Assembly (NCBI GenBank): GCA_021413445.1
Contig: JAIOQI010000029.1
Location: forward strand, 1-34,487
DNA from: Alphaproteobacteria bacterium
Lineage (GTDB): Bacteria > Pseudomonadota > Alphaproteobacteria > Micavibrionales > UBA2020
Length of the DNA stretch: 34,487 bases
Reading direction: 5' to 3'
Shown: positions 24,913-33,582 of the stretch, piece after piece
Layout: each line of letters starts with the position of its first letter
Numbering within the stretch: position 1 is the stretch's first letter
The notes under the pieces: generated by a model
Told to the model about the DNA's origin: nothing
Databases searched by the model: none
Seen by the model: only the letters and a program-made list of their open reading frames with translations
Program-made: the position numbers and the translations under genes

Positions 24913-26212
24913 TGAAGGCCGTGGCGCGCAGGTCGCGGAGGTAGCGCTGCGCCATCTGGTCCAGGCGCTTCAGGCCGATCTGCGAGGCGATTTTATTGCG
25001 TGACGCTTCATCTTTTCCGGCGCTGCCGGCTTCCGGCGCGGCGCCGTCTTGCCCGGCGGCAGCGGGCGCCTCTTCACGCGAGCAGACCATGACCAGGACG
25101 ATGCCCAGCGGGCTGAGGAGGGGCTCCGACAGTTCGCCGACTTTCAGGTTGCTGATGATCGGGCGCAGTTCTTCCGGCAGGTTGCTGAGAAGCCCCTTGC
25201 CGAGGTCGCTGGTGCCGGGCGACGGGAAGTCCTTCATGCGGGCGCTCATTGCCTTGCAGGACTTGATCGTATTCTTCAGGGATTTCGCGCGCGCGACCTT
25301 GGCGGCGGCGGCGGATTGGGAATCTTTTTTGGTCACGGGGATGAAAATCTGCTTCAGGGAAACGATCTGGTCGCCGGCGGCTTCCTGTTGATTGGCGGTG
25401 TGACGGACGTCCATCAGGAAAAGGATATGGTAGCCCTTGGCGGAGCGGAGTGGCGGGCTGACCTGCCCGGGCTGCATTTTTCCGAGCGCCGTGTCGAGTT
25501 CCGGGTCAAGCTGGCCTTCCTGCACCCAGCCGAGATCGCCGCCGTTGGCGGCGCCCGGCGCCTGCGAAAACTGGTGCGCCAGGCCGGAGAAGGGGGTTCC
25601 TTGTTTAAGCTGTTTCACCAGGTCTTCCGCCCCGTCGCGGACTTCAGCCTCTTTCGCGGGCTCGGCCACGCCTAAAAATATTTCCGCGACACGGTACTGC
25701 GCTTTTCCGCTGTTGCGGGCGATCTGGTCCATGGTCTGGTCGATATCGCCTTCGCTGATGTTCACCTGCGGGCGCAGCTTTCTCCTCACCACCTGCGACC
25801 AGGAGATATCCGCCCGGATCTGGTTGTAAAGGGAGTTGACGTTGACGCCGGCCTTGGCCAGGCGTTTTTTGAATTCTTCGGGGGACACGTTGTTCTGGCG
25901 GGCGATGTCGGCAAACCCGGCGGCCACGTCGTCGTCGCCGATGACGATGCCCAGTTTTTTCGCTTCCTGCAATTGCAGGGACTCATCGATCAGCCGGCTG
26001 AGCACTTGCTGTTCCATTTTATTTTTCTGTTCCGGCGTTGGTTTTTGGGGAGAGCCGGACTGGTAAAGCGTGGCGCGGTCCCTGACGTCCGTCACGGTGA
26101 TGACGGAGTCGTTGACGATGGCGGCGATGCCTTCCTGCGCCGCGCTATAGGCAGGCAGGTAGGCGAAGAGCAGGGCGATCCCGAGCGCCAGTGACAATAG
26201 TGCTTTTTTCAT
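24896..26212 (-). CDS. surA: Periplasmic peptidyl-prolyl isomerase/chaperone SurA
   Basis: SurA escorts outer-membrane beta-barrel proteins through the periplasm. The product (438 residues from the ATG at 26212) has a signal peptide, MKKALLSLALGIALLFAYLP to about AYSA. A SurA N-domain follows: EGIAAIVNDSVITVTDVRDR, EQQVLSRLIDESLQLQEAKK. A parvulin domain contains YRVAEIFLGV and FSQAPGAANGGDLGWVQEGQ, then GYHILFLMDVR. A second, degenerate parvulin-like region contains LKQIFIPV and TSDLGKGLLSNLPEELRPII. An Ala/Gly/Glu-rich insert precedes the C-terminal helix. A GTG five codons upstream (26227) is in frame but would precede the signal peptide. lptD and pdxA, common neighbours of surA, are not here; uvrD lies upstream instead. 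Confidence 0.92.
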   Translation of the reverse strand: MKKALLSLALGIALLFAYLPAYSAAQEGIAAIVNDSVITVTDVRDRATLYQSGSPQKPTPEQKNKMEQQVLSRLIDESLQLQEAKKLGIVIGDDDVAAGFADIARQNNVSPEEFKKRLAKAGVNVNSLYNQIRADISWSQVVRRKLRPQVNISEGDIDQTMDQIARNSGKAQYRVAEIFLGVAEPAKEAEVRDGAEDLVKQLKQGTPFSGLAHQFSQAPGAANGGDLGWVQEGQLDPELDTALGKMQPGQVSPPLRSAKGYHILFLMDVRHTANQQEAAGDQIVSLKQIFIPVTKKDSQSAAAAKVARAKSLKNTIKSCKAMSARMKDFPSPGTSDLGKGLLSNLPEELRPIISNLKVGELSEPLLSPLGIVLVMVCSREEAPAAAGQDGAAPEAGSAGKDEASRNKIASQIGLKRLDQMAQRYLRDLRATAFIDKRI

Positions 26213-26279
26213 GGCCTTAAAATACACCTTTTCCCGTATTTGTGCAGCACTTTTTAAGTGTTTGAGAGATAAGCGGTTT

Positions 26280-28502
26280 TTACGATTCCAGCTTCGTCAC
26301 AAAGCTGTCGATCAGCTTCTTGCGCCCGGCAGAATCGAACTTGATGTCGAGCTTGTCGTTGTCGGTGGCGACGACGGTGCCCTGGCCGAATTTGGCGTGG
26401 AGGACGCGGTCGCCGACATTGAAGCCGCGTTCGGATTCAAGGGTGACGCTGCTGGCTTCCGCATCGTCATCGGCCAGCGGCGCGGCGCGGCCGCGGTAGC
26501 CGCCTTCGCCGTAGGCGCGCTGCGGGGGCTGGTTTTTATAGACGCCGGTTTCCGCCGCCACCTCCACATGCTCCCGCGGCAGCTCGTCGATGAAGCGCGA
26601 GGGCAGGCAGCTCGTCCAGCTGCCGTAGGTCAGGCGGTTGGCGGCGAAATAGATATAGGCGCGCTTGCGGGCGCGGGTGAGGCCGACGTAAGCCAGGCGG
26701 CGCTCTTCCTCCAGGCCTTCGAGGCCGCTTTCGTCCATGGCGCGCTGGTTGGGGAAGAGTCCCTCCTCCCAGCCCGGCATCATGACGACGTCGAACTCGA
26801 GCCCCTTGGCGGCGTGGTAGGTCATGATGGTGACTTGCTCGCCGTTGAACTTGTCGTCGGTGTCCATGACCAGCGAGACGTGCTCCAGAAAGGTGCCGAG
26901 ATTTTCAAACTCATGGAGGGCGTTGATGAATTCCTTCAGGTTTTCGAGGCGCCCTGCCGCTTCCGGCGTCTTGTCGGCCTGCCACATCCCGATATAGCCG
27001 GATTCGTCGAGCATGACCTGCGCCAGCTCGATATGCGAGATGTCGCGCAGCAGGCCGCGCCAGCGTTCCAGGCTCTGCATGAAGGCGCGCAGCGTCTCCC
27101 TGGTTTTTCCCGCCAGCGCGTTCGTTTCCAGCAGGGCGGCGAGGGCGCTGTGCAGGGAGGTTTTCCCGCCGCGGGCGGTGTCGCGGATTTTCTGGACGGT
27201 GGTGTCGCCGATGCCGCGCTTCGGCAGGTTGACGACGCGCTCGAAGGCGAGGTCGTCGTCCGGTTGCGCGATCAGGCGCAGGTAGGCGATGGCGTCGCGG
27301 ATTTCCTGGCGCTCGTAAAAGCGCATGCCGGCCAGCACTTTGTGCGGGATGGCCTGGCGGATGAACCTTTCCTCGAAGGCGCGGGTCTGGTGCGCGGCGC
27401 GGACGAAAACGGCGATCTGGCTGAGGGGGATTTTCCTGCGCTGCAGGTCCTCGATCTGTTCCGCAATTTGCGCCGCTTCCTGCATCCCGTCCCAGACGCC
27501 GCGCAGGACGACTTTTTCGCCCTCCGCGTCGGCGCTCCACAGGTTCTTGCCGAGGCGGCTTTTATTATAGGCGATGATGCCGTTGGCGGCGCTGAGGATA
27601 TGCTGCGTGGAGCGGTAGTTCTGCTCCAGCCGGACGATTTTCGCGCCCGGGAAATCCTTCTCGAACTTGAGGATGTTGCCGATCTCCGCGCCGCGCCAGC
27701 CGTAGATCGACTGGTCATCGTCGCCGACGCAGCAGATGTTCTTGTGCTTCTGCGCCAGCAGGCGCAGCCAGAGGTATTGCCCGGTGTTGGTGTCCTGGTA
27801 TTCATCGACCAGGATGTATTTAAAACGGTTCTGGTATTCGGCCAGGATGTCCGCATGTTTGGGGTCGCGGAAGATGGTCAGTATATGCAGCAGCAGGTCG
27901 CCGAAGTCGCAGGCGTTCAGGATGCGCAGGCGCTCCTGGTAGTCGCGGTATAATCTGGGCAGGACGCCGCCCGCAATGTCGCCGGCATCGGCGGCCGTCA
28001 CCTGCTCCGGCAGCTGCCCTTTGTCTTTCCAGCGCTGGATAAAACCCAGCAGCAGGCGCGGCGGAAATTTTTTGCCGTCGATGTTCATCTCTTCCAGTAA
28101 TTGTTTTATCAGGCGCAGCTGGTCGTCCTCGTCGAGGATGGTGAAGTTGGATTTGAGCCCGACGATCTCCGCATGGCGGCGCAGCATCCGCGCCGCGAGG
28201 GAGTGAAAGGTGCCCAGCCACCAGCCTTCGACCGAACGGCCGTCCAGCATCGCCGACACGCGCCTTTTCATTTCCGCTGCGGCCTTGTTGGTGAAGGTGA
28301 CGGCGAGGATCTCGCCCGGATGCGCCCGCCCGGTGGAGAGCAGATGGCCGAGGCGCGTCGTCAGGACTTTGGTTTTGCCGGTGCCGGCGCCGGCCAGCAC
28401 CAGCACGGGCCCGTCGAGCGCCTCCACGGCGGCGCGCTGGGCGGGGTTCAGCGACTCCAGATATGAAAAACTCTGCGCGTTTATTTGGGCGACGATGGTC
28501 AT
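26280..28502 (-). CDS. uvrD: UvrD/PcrA-type ATP-dependent DNA helicase
   Basis: This superfamily-1A 3'-5' helicase acts in nucleotide excision and mismatch repair and in fork rescue. The 740-residue product has the Q motif LNPAQRAAVEALDGP, Walker A AGAGTGKT (37-44), TFTNKAAAEMKRR, DEYQDTN (about 230), VGDDDQSIYGWRGAE (about 259), TYHAAKGLEFDVVMMPGWEE and YVGLTRARKRAYIYFA (about 603). The C-terminus has a Tudor-like segment, VGDRVLHAKFGQGTVVATD (about 695), found in PcrA/UvrD proteins that touch RNA polymerase. Length is standard. The ATG at 28502 has only a weak AGG upstream. uvrD and pcrA cannot be separated by sequence here. Confidence 0.95.
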   Translation of the reverse strand: MTIVAQINAQSFSYLESLNPAQRAAVEALDGPVLVLAGAGTGKTKVLTTRLGHLLSTGRAHPGEILAVTFTNKAAAEMKRRVSAMLDGRSVEGWWLGTFHSLAARMLRRHAEIVGLKSNFTILDEDDQLRLIKQLLEEMNIDGKKFPPRLLLGFIQRWKDKGQLPEQVTAADAGDIAGGVLPRLYRDYQERLRILNACDFGDLLLHILTIFRDPKHADILAEYQNRFKYILVDEYQDTNTGQYLWLRLLAQKHKNICCVGDDDQSIYGWRGAEIGNILKFEKDFPGAKIVRLEQNYRSTQHILSAANGIIAYNKSRLGKNLWSADAEGEKVVLRGVWDGMQEAAQIAEQIEDLQRRKIPLSQIAVFVRAAHQTRAFEERFIRQAIPHKVLAGMRFYERQEIRDAIAYLRLIAQPDDDLAFERVVNLPKRGIGDTTVQKIRDTARGGKTSLHSALAALLETNALAGKTRETLRAFMQSLERWRGLLRDISHIELAQVMLDESGYIGMWQADKTPEAAGRLENLKEFINALHEFENLGTFLEHVSLVMDTDDKFNGEQVTIMTYHAAKGLEFDVVMMPGWEEGLFPNQRAMDESGLEGLEEERRLAYVGLTRARKRAYIYFAANRLTYGSWTSCLPSRFIDELPREHVEVAAETGVYKNQPPQRAYGEGGYRGRAAPLADDDAEASSVTLESERGFNVGDRVLHAKFGQGTVVATDNDKLDIKFDSAGRKKLIDSFVTKLES

Positions 28503-28672
28503 GTATGTATAGCCTGATAAAAAATGATCCTTTGTATAGCAGAGAAAGCTATTCGCTTCCTCAAAAATAATATAGTCTTATATCTCAAAGTGCTCTTGCG
28601 CCTGCCGCCCGGCGGGTATAAAGAAGTCTTTGAGATAAACGGTTTACCCAATAATTTAAAGGAGTTATCAAC
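28503..28672 (+). promoter_or_regulatory. Intergenic leader region upstream of pal with long inverted repeat
   Basis: This 170-base spacer between the divergent uvrD and pal is AT-rich at its uvrD side. A TATAGT (28571-28576) could be a -10 for pal, but no matching -35 is visible. A strong AAAGGAG (28658-28664) with eight-base spacing serves the pal ATG. The centre holds an inverted repeat with perfect 10-base core arms, TATCTCAAAG (28581-28590) and CTTTGAGATA (28628-28637). The arms extend to 17 positions with three mismatches and enclose a GC-rich mini-hairpin (CCGCC/GGCGG). Confidence 0.6.
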
Positions 28673-29194
28673 ATGGGTGCGCGCATACTGAGTTTGTTGG
28701 CGGTTCTGGTTCTGGTAGCGGGTTGCACATCGACCCCGAAAGACACCGGTCTTCTATCTACGGAGAGCAATATGCCGGTCACCGAAAGCGCGCCTCCTGT
28801 TGCGGCTCCTCCCGTTGAAGTGGCGCAAGGCCCGGCCCCCGGCACCCAGCAGGACCTGGTCGTGAACGTGGGCGACCGCGTTTTCTTCGGCTACGACAAA
28901 TATGACCTGACGGCGGATGCGCGCGCCACCATCGAGAAACAGGCGGCGTGGCTGAAACAATACCCGCAGCTCAACATCAGCATCGAAGGCCATTGCGACG
29001 AACGCGGCACCCGTGAATACAACCTGGCGCTCGGCGAAAAACGCGCAACGACGGTGAAAAACTACATGATCGCCCTCGGCGTCGAGACGGCGCGCCTCCA
29101 GACCATCTCCTACGGCAAGGAACGCCCGGCTGTGGCGGGTTCGGATGAAGCTTCCTGGGCGCAAAACCGCCGCGGTGTGGTTGTTGTCCAGTAA
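28673..29194 (+). CDS. pal: Peptidoglycan-associated lipoprotein Pal
   Basis: Pal is the outer-membrane lipoprotein of the Tol-Pal system that ties the outer membrane to peptidoglycan and helps constriction during division. The 173-residue product has a lipoprotein signal peptide ending in the lipobox VAGC (Cys18), a Pro/Ala-rich linker (about 35-60) and an OmpA-like peptidoglycan-binding domain. That domain includes RVFFGYDKYDLTADARATIE, INISIEGHCDERGTREYNLA-like sequence (here LNISIEGHCDERGTREYNLA) and LGEKRATTVKNYMIALGV. The ATG at 28673 has AAAGGAG upstream. tolQRAB are not in the window; uvrD precedes pal on the other strand. cpoB follows by 28 bases. Confidence 0.97.
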   Translation: MGARILSLLAVLVLVAGCTSTPKDTGLLSTESNMPVTESAPPVAAPPVEVAQGPAPGTQQDLVVNVGDRVFFGYDKYDLTADARATIEKQAAWLKQYPQLNISIEGHCDERGTREYNLALGEKRATTVKNYMIALGVETARLQTISYGKERPAVAGSDEASWAQNRRGVVVVQ

Positions 29195-29222
29195 CGCTTC
29201 GGCAAAATAGCAGTATTATTTG

Positions 29223-30107
29223 ATGAAACACTTCGCTCCTTCTTGCAAAACAAGGCTCCTGCTCACCGCAGGGGCCTTGTTTGTCGCCTGCGCGGCGGCG
29301 ACGGCGGCCCCGGCGCAGACCGCCAATGAGACCAATGAGCTGATGAACCGCATCCACCAGCTGGAAAACCAGGTGCAGACCGTCAGCCGCGCGGTTTTTC
29401 GCGGGGAGAGAAGGGGCGGTGGCGCTCCGGAAAACGCGGAGATGACGGGGGATGATGTTTCTGTTTCGCCCGCCGCCGGTTTCGAAGTGCGTATGACCCA
29501 GATTGAAGACCAGCAACGGGCGCTGACCGGGCAGCTGGAAAAGATCAATTTCGACCTTCAGCAATTGAAGTCCCGCCTCGACCGCCTGCAGGCGGATACC
29601 GAGCAGCGCTTCCAGCAGGGCGGGAATGCCGCGCCGACGGTGATCTCTCCGGCGGAAAGCCAGGGCGCGCCGGCGTCCGGCGGCACGCTGGGTACGCTGA
29701 CGACGGGCGAAGGCGGCAACGGCCCCGCCGAGGCGCTGTATGAAGGGGCTTTCGCCAGCATCCGTGAAACCAGATACGATCAGGCTGAAAGCGGCTTCAA
29801 GGATTTCCTCAACCGCTATCCCGACCACCCCTTGGCCGCGAATGCGCAGTACTGGCTGGGGGAAACTTACTATGTGCGCGGCGATTACAAGCAATCCGCC
29901 AAGATGTTCGCGCAGGGCTACCAGAATTTCCCCAAAAGCGCCAAGGCCACCGACAGCCTCCTGAAGCTGGGCCTGTCGCTGTCCAAGCTCGGCAAGAAGG
30001 ATGATGCCTGCCTGTCCTTGCGGCAGTTGCAGAAAGAAATTCCCGACGAGGCCAATCCGCTGCGCCGCCGGGCGGTGCAGGAGATCAAGCAGCTCGGCTG
30101 CCCGTGA
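29223..30107 (+). CDS. cpoB: Tol-Pal system periplasmic protein CpoB/YbgF
   Basis: CpoB is the periplasmic partner of the Tol machine that coordinates outer-membrane constriction with peptidoglycan synthesis. The 294-residue product has a signal peptide (MKHFAPSCKTRLLLTAGALF to about AAPAQ). A coiled-coil trimerisation segment follows (NELMNRIHQLENQVQTVSRA and QRALTGQLEKINFDLQQLKS), then a linker. A C-terminal TPR domain begins EALYEGAFASIRETRYDQAE and includes YPDHPLAANAQYWLGETYYV, FPKSAKATDSLLKLGLSLSK. I use the ATG at 29223; the preceding TTG is in frame. No strong Shine-Dalgarno is visible. It is usual for cpoB to follow pal. Confidence 0.93.
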   Translation: MKHFAPSCKTRLLLTAGALFVACAAATAAPAQTANETNELMNRIHQLENQVQTVSRAVFRGERRGGGAPENAEMTGDDVSVSPAAGFEVRMTQIEDQQRALTGQLEKINFDLQQLKSRLDRLQADTEQRFQQGGNAAPTVISPAESQGAPASGGTLGTLTTGEGGNGPAEALYEGAFASIRETRYDQAESGFKDFLNRYPDHPLAANAQYWLGETYYVRGDYKQSAKMFAQGYQNFPKSAKATDSLLKLGLSLSKLGKKDDACLSLRQLQKEIPDEANPLRRRAVQEIKQLGCP

Positions 30108-30113
30108 TGCGCC

Positions 30114-31400
30114 ATGATTACGCCTGAAGCCTTCGCCCTCTCCATGAAAAAGCTGGGTATGACCGCGCCGCGCCCCAGAATTGCGGCGGCGGTTTCCGGC
30201 GGCGGCGACAGTCTGGCGCTCACATTTTTGCTGCAGGAATGGATCAGGAGCCGGGGCGGCGAGATGCTGGCGCTGACGGTCGATCACGGGCTGCGCCCCG
30301 GTTCGGCCGGGGAAGCGGCGCAGGTGCGGGAACTTTTGCAGGCGCGCGGCGTCGCGCACGAGATTTTGCACTGGGAGGGGAACAAGCCATCGACCCATGT
30401 GCAGGAGCTGGCGCGGGAGGCGCGCTACGAACTTTTACTGCAAGCCTGCCAAAGCTACGGGTTCCCCGTGCTGGCTGTCGCGCATAATCTGGAAGACCAG
30501 CTCGAGACGTTCTGGATGCGCCTCGCGCATGGCAGCGGCCTTGACGGCCTTTCCGCCATGGCGCCGTCACGGGAAGCCGGGGGAGTCTCGATTATCCGTC
30601 CGGTGCTGCCGTTCTCCCGCGCGCAGCTGCGCGAAACCTGCGCCCAACACGATATTCACTGGATCGAAGACCCCTCCAACCGGAACGAAAAATACCTGCG
30701 CGTGAAGCTGCGCCAGTTTGAAAACCTTCTCGCGGAGGAGGGGCTGACGCCGGCGCGCCTTTCCCAGACCCTGCAAAAGCTGGAGGACGCGCGGGAGGCC
30801 TTGCAGGTCATGACGGAAAGGGCGGCTGCTTCCTGTGTGCGGCTGCATCCCGAGGGTTACGCCGCGCTGAAAATATCCGCGTGGAAGGAATACCCGCGCG
30901 ACATCCAGCGGCGCATCCTCGGCCAGGCCTTGGGAACGATGGCGGCATCAGCCTATCCGCCCGGTTTCGAGGCGCTGGAGCAAACCCGCCTCGACCTGCA
31001 TGACCCGGCTTTTGCGGGAAAAACCCTGGCCGGCTGCGAGATTTTCCCCGGGCGTTCCGGCGATATGCTGATCGCGCGGGAGGCGCACGCCGTGGCAGGC
31101 CGCGTGTCGGCTGCGAAAGGCGAGATTTGGGACGACCGTTTCCGTGTTTCCGGCTTCGTATCCGAATCGCTGGAGATCGGGGCCCTGGGGGAGGCCGGAC
31201 TTGCGGAATTAAGGAAAAATATCAAGGGTTTTGGGGCGTCGATGCGGAAACTGGAGGCGCTGCCTTTCAAGGTCAAGCGGGTGCTGCCGGCGCTCTGGCA
31301 GGGGGAGAATCTCCTCGCTGTTCCGCATGTTAGCTACTATAGCCCGGCGTCGCCGCCGGCGCTCAAAACCGGACAGGTTTTGTTTGTAAAGATTGTTTAA
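30114..31400 (+). CDS. tilS: tRNA(Ile)-lysidine synthetase TilS
   Basis: TilS converts C34 of the CAU-anticodon tRNA-Ile to lysidine, changing its decoding to AUA. The 428-residue product has the PP-loop AAAVSGGGDSLALTFLLQEW (SGGGDS 28-33), LTVDHGLRPGSAGEAAQV, AHNLEDQLETFWMRLAHGSG and the signature RPVLPFSRAQLRE with IHWIEDPSNRNEKYLRVKLR. These cover the ATPase and tRNA-recognition regions; the C-terminal part is less conserved. It starts six bases after the cpoB stop. The order pal-cpoB-tilS-ftsH is typical of alphaproteobacteria. Confidence 0.95.
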   Translation: MITPEAFALSMKKLGMTAPRPRIAAAVSGGGDSLALTFLLQEWIRSRGGEMLALTVDHGLRPGSAGEAAQVRELLQARGVAHEILHWEGNKPSTHVQELAREARYELLLQACQSYGFPVLAVAHNLEDQLETFWMRLAHGSGLDGLSAMAPSREAGGVSIIRPVLPFSRAQLRETCAQHDIHWIEDPSNRNEKYLRVKLRQFENLLAEEGLTPARLSQTLQKLEDAREALQVMTERAAASCVRLHPEGYAALKISAWKEYPRDIQRRILGQALGTMAASAYPPGFEALEQTRLDLHDPAFAGKTLAGCEIFPGRSGDMLIAREAHAVAGRVSAAKGEIWDDRFRVSGFVSESLEIGALGEAGLAELRKNIKGFGASMRKLEALPFKVKRVLPALWQGENLLAVPHVSYYSPASPPALKTGQVLFVKIV

Positions 31401-31436
31401 TCCCCGCTGTACGCGGTATAATTAGTATATGCGGGG
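31393..31436 (+). promoter_or_regulatory. Putative ftsH promoter within an inverted repeat
   Basis: A perfect TATAAT (31417-31422) lies 18 bases after a partial -35 TTGTTT (31393-31398) that overlaps the end of tilS. The -10 sits between perfect six-base inverted arms, CCCCGC (31402-31407) and GCGGGG (31431-31436). The site lies about 50 bases before the ftsH GTG. A heat-shock sigma-32 type signature was looked for and not seen. Confidence 0.5.
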
Positions 31437-31472
31437 TCATGTTCGTAAGGTTATGAAATAAGGCAGGGTTCA

Positions 31473-33434
31473 GTGGAAAAAAACCAGAACGACGACAACA
31501 AGAACGGCAATAACTTTTTCGGCAGGAACATGATGCTGTGGTTCGTCATCGCCATGCTGCTGGTCGGTGTGTTCAATATCTTCGGCCAGGACCGGTTGCC
31601 GCTGGTCAGCGGGCAGCCGCTGGCGTACAGCGATTTCACCGCGGACGTCGATAAAAAGGAAATCTCCGACGTGGTGATTACCAACGACCAGATCCACGGC
31701 CATTATAACGACGGGCGGGCTTTCGTCACTTATGTTCCCGGCGGCGCCGACGTGGTGGCGCGGATACAGGACAAGGGCGTGCGGATCAGCGGCGCCCCCG
31801 ACAAGAGCGACACGCCGACGTTTTTCAGCGTCCTGCTGTCGTGGTTCCCGATGCTGCTGCTGATCGGGGTGTGGATTTTCTTCATGCGCCAGATGCAGGG
31901 CGGCAGCAACAAGGCGATGGGCTTCGGCAAGTCCAAGGCAAAATTGCTCAATGAAAAAACGGGGCGGGTGACTTTCGCCGACGTGGCGGGGGTCGATGAG
32001 GCCAAGGAGGAGCTGGAGGAAGTGGTCGAATTCCTGCGCGATCCGCACAAGTTCCAGCGTCTCGGCGGAAAAATTCCCAAGGGCGTCCTGCTGCTCGGGC
32101 CGCCCGGCACCGGCAAGACCCTGCTGGCGCGCTCGGTCGCCGGCGAGGCCAATGTGCCGTTCTTCACCATTTCCGGCTCCGATTTCGTCGAGATGTTCGT
32201 CGGCGTCGGCGCCAGCCGGGTGCGCGACATGTTCGAGCAGGGCAAGAAGAACGCGCCCTGCATTATTTTCATTGACGAGATCGACGCCGTGGGCCGCCAT
32301 CGCGGCGCCGGCCTCGGCGGCGGCAACGACGAGCGCGAGCAGACCCTCAACCAGCTGCTGGTCGAGATGGACGGCTTTGAGGCCAACGAGGGCGTGATCC
32401 TGATCGCCGCCACCAACCGGCCCGACGTGCTGGACCCGGCGCTGCTGCGCCCGGGCCGCTTCGACCGCCAGGTGGTGGTGCCGAACCCCGACGTCAACGG
32501 ACGGGAAAAGATTCTCAAGGTGCACATGCGCAAGGTGCCGCTGGCGCAGGATGTCGATGCGCGGGTCATCGCGCGCGGCACGCCGGGATTTTCCGGCGCC
32601 GACCTCGCCAACCTGGTCAACGAGGCGGCGCTGCTGGCGGCGAGGCGCAGCAAGCGCGTCGTCGGCATGCAGGAGCTGGAGGACGCCAAGGACAAGGTGA
32701 TGATGGGGGCGGAGCGCCGCTCGATGGTGATGACCGAGGAAGAAAAGAAGCTGACCGCCTATCACGAATCCGGCCACGCCGTCGTGGCGCTGCACGAGCC
32801 GGCCTCCGACCCGATTCACAAGGCGACGATCATCCCGCGCGGCCGGGCGCTGGGCATGGTGATGCGCCTGCCGGAAGGCGACCGCATCTCGATGTCGAAA
32901 GAAAAGCTGAAGGCCGACCTGGCCGTCGCCATGGGCGGACGCATCGCTGAGGAGATGGTGTTCGGCCCCGAAAAAGTCACGACCGGCGCCTCGTCGGACA
33001 TCAAGATGGCGACGGAGATGTCGCGCCGCATGGTGATGGAATGGGGCATGAGCGATGAACTGGGGCTGATTAACTACGGCTCCGACCGCGAGGAAGTTTT
33101 CCTCGGCTATTCGATGGGCCAGCAAAAATCCATGTCCGCCACGACGGCGAACAAGGTGGACGCCGAAGTCAAAAGGATCGTCGATGAGGCGGCGGCCCGC
33201 GCCCGGAAAACCCTGGTCGAAAACCGGCACGAGCTGGAGGCGCTCGCCAAGGCCCTGCTGGAATACGAGACGCTGAACGGCGACGAAATCCCGCTGGTGC
33301 TGAAAGGCGAAAAACTGCAGCGCGACGTTGGCGGCGATACCGATTCGACCAGCCACAAGAAAAAAGCCAGGTCCGGCTCCGTGCCGGCGGCGGGCGGGGT
33401 CGATCTCGGCAGCCCGGAGCCGCGCAAGGTTTAG
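31473..33434 (+). CDS. ftsH: ATP-dependent zinc metalloprotease FtsH
   Basis: FtsH is the membrane-anchored AAA+ protease that degrades short-lived and misassembled proteins. The 653-residue product has TM1 (about 20-37), a periplasmic domain, TM2 (about 117-138), Walker A GPPGTGKT (209-216), pore loop FVGVG (242-246), Walker B IIFIDEID (264-271), the SRH around [20 protein letters not shown] and the zinc site HESGH (431-435). The tail is Lys/Pro/Gly-rich. The start is GTG at 31473 with AAGG nine bases upstream. In many alphaproteobacteria folP or glmM follows directly; here 511 bases with two small ORFs intervene before glmM. Confidence 0.97.
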   Translation: MEKNQNDDNKNGNNFFGRNMMLWFVIAMLLVGVFNIFGQDRLPLVSGQPLAYSDFTADVDKKEISDVVITNDQIHGHYNDGRAFVTYVPGGADVVARIQDKGVRISGAPDKSDTPTFFSVLLSWFPMLLLIGVWIFFMRQMQGGSNKAMGFGKSKAKLLNEKTGRVTFADVAGVDEAKEELEEVVEFLRDPHKFQRLGGKIPKGVLLLGPPGTGKTLLARSVAGEANVPFFTISGSDFVEMFVGVGASRVRDMFEQGKKNAPCIIFIDEIDAVGRHRGAGLGGGNDEREQTLNQLLVEMDGFEANEGVILIAATNRPDVLDPALLRPGRFDRQVVVPNPDVNGREKILKVHMRKVPLAQDVDARVIARGTPGFSGADLANLVNEAALLAARRSKRVVGMQELEDAKDKVMMGAERRSMVMTEEEKKLTAYHESGHAVVALHEPASDPIHKATIIPRGRALGMVMRLPEGDRISMSKEKLKADLAVAMGGRIAEEMVFGPEKVTTGASSDIKMATEMSRRMVMEWGMSDELGLINYGSDREEVFLGYSMGQQKSMSATTANKVDAEVKRIVDEAAARARKTLVENRHELEALAKALLEYETLNGDEIPLVLKGEKLQRDVGGDTDSTSHKKKARSGSVPAAGGVDLGSPEPRKV

Positions 33435-33498
33435 AAAACCATTATTTTTCCATCTCATTGAAATTGCTTTGTTATCCAGCCCTTTTAATGAACAGGAA

Positions 33499-33535
33499 GT
33501 TTCTATTGACATAAGTCAATAGAAACGACTAAATT
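33499..33535 (+). promoter_or_regulatory. FNR/FixK-like palindrome overlapping a -35 element
   Basis: A perfect inverted repeat, GTTTCTATTGAC (33499-33510) - ATAA - GTCAATAGAAAC (33515-33526), contains TTGAC-N4-GTCAA. This fits the FNR/FixK-type pattern TTGAY-N4-RTCAA known from alphaproteobacteria. The same bases include a perfect TTGACA -35 (33506-33511); CTAAAT (33529-33534) lies 17 bases on as a possible -10. Binding at this place would overlap RNA polymerase contacts, which suggests repression. It lies 57 bases upstream of the small ORF at 33583. The rest of the gap 33435-33582 shows nothing else clear. Confidence 0.6.
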
Positions 33536-33582
33536 AGCATCGCCAAATTCGACTGGAAAAAAAACCGCAGGATGAAGAACGC

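Noticed and set aside
26211-27953. 580-residue plus-strand frame opposite uvrD
   Set aside because: Antisense shadow of uvrD; the helicase motifs on the other strand are complete.
31470-33512. 680-residue minus-strand frame opposite ftsH
   Set aside because: Antisense shadow of ftsH, with repetitive His/Arg/Gln composition and no recognisable domain.
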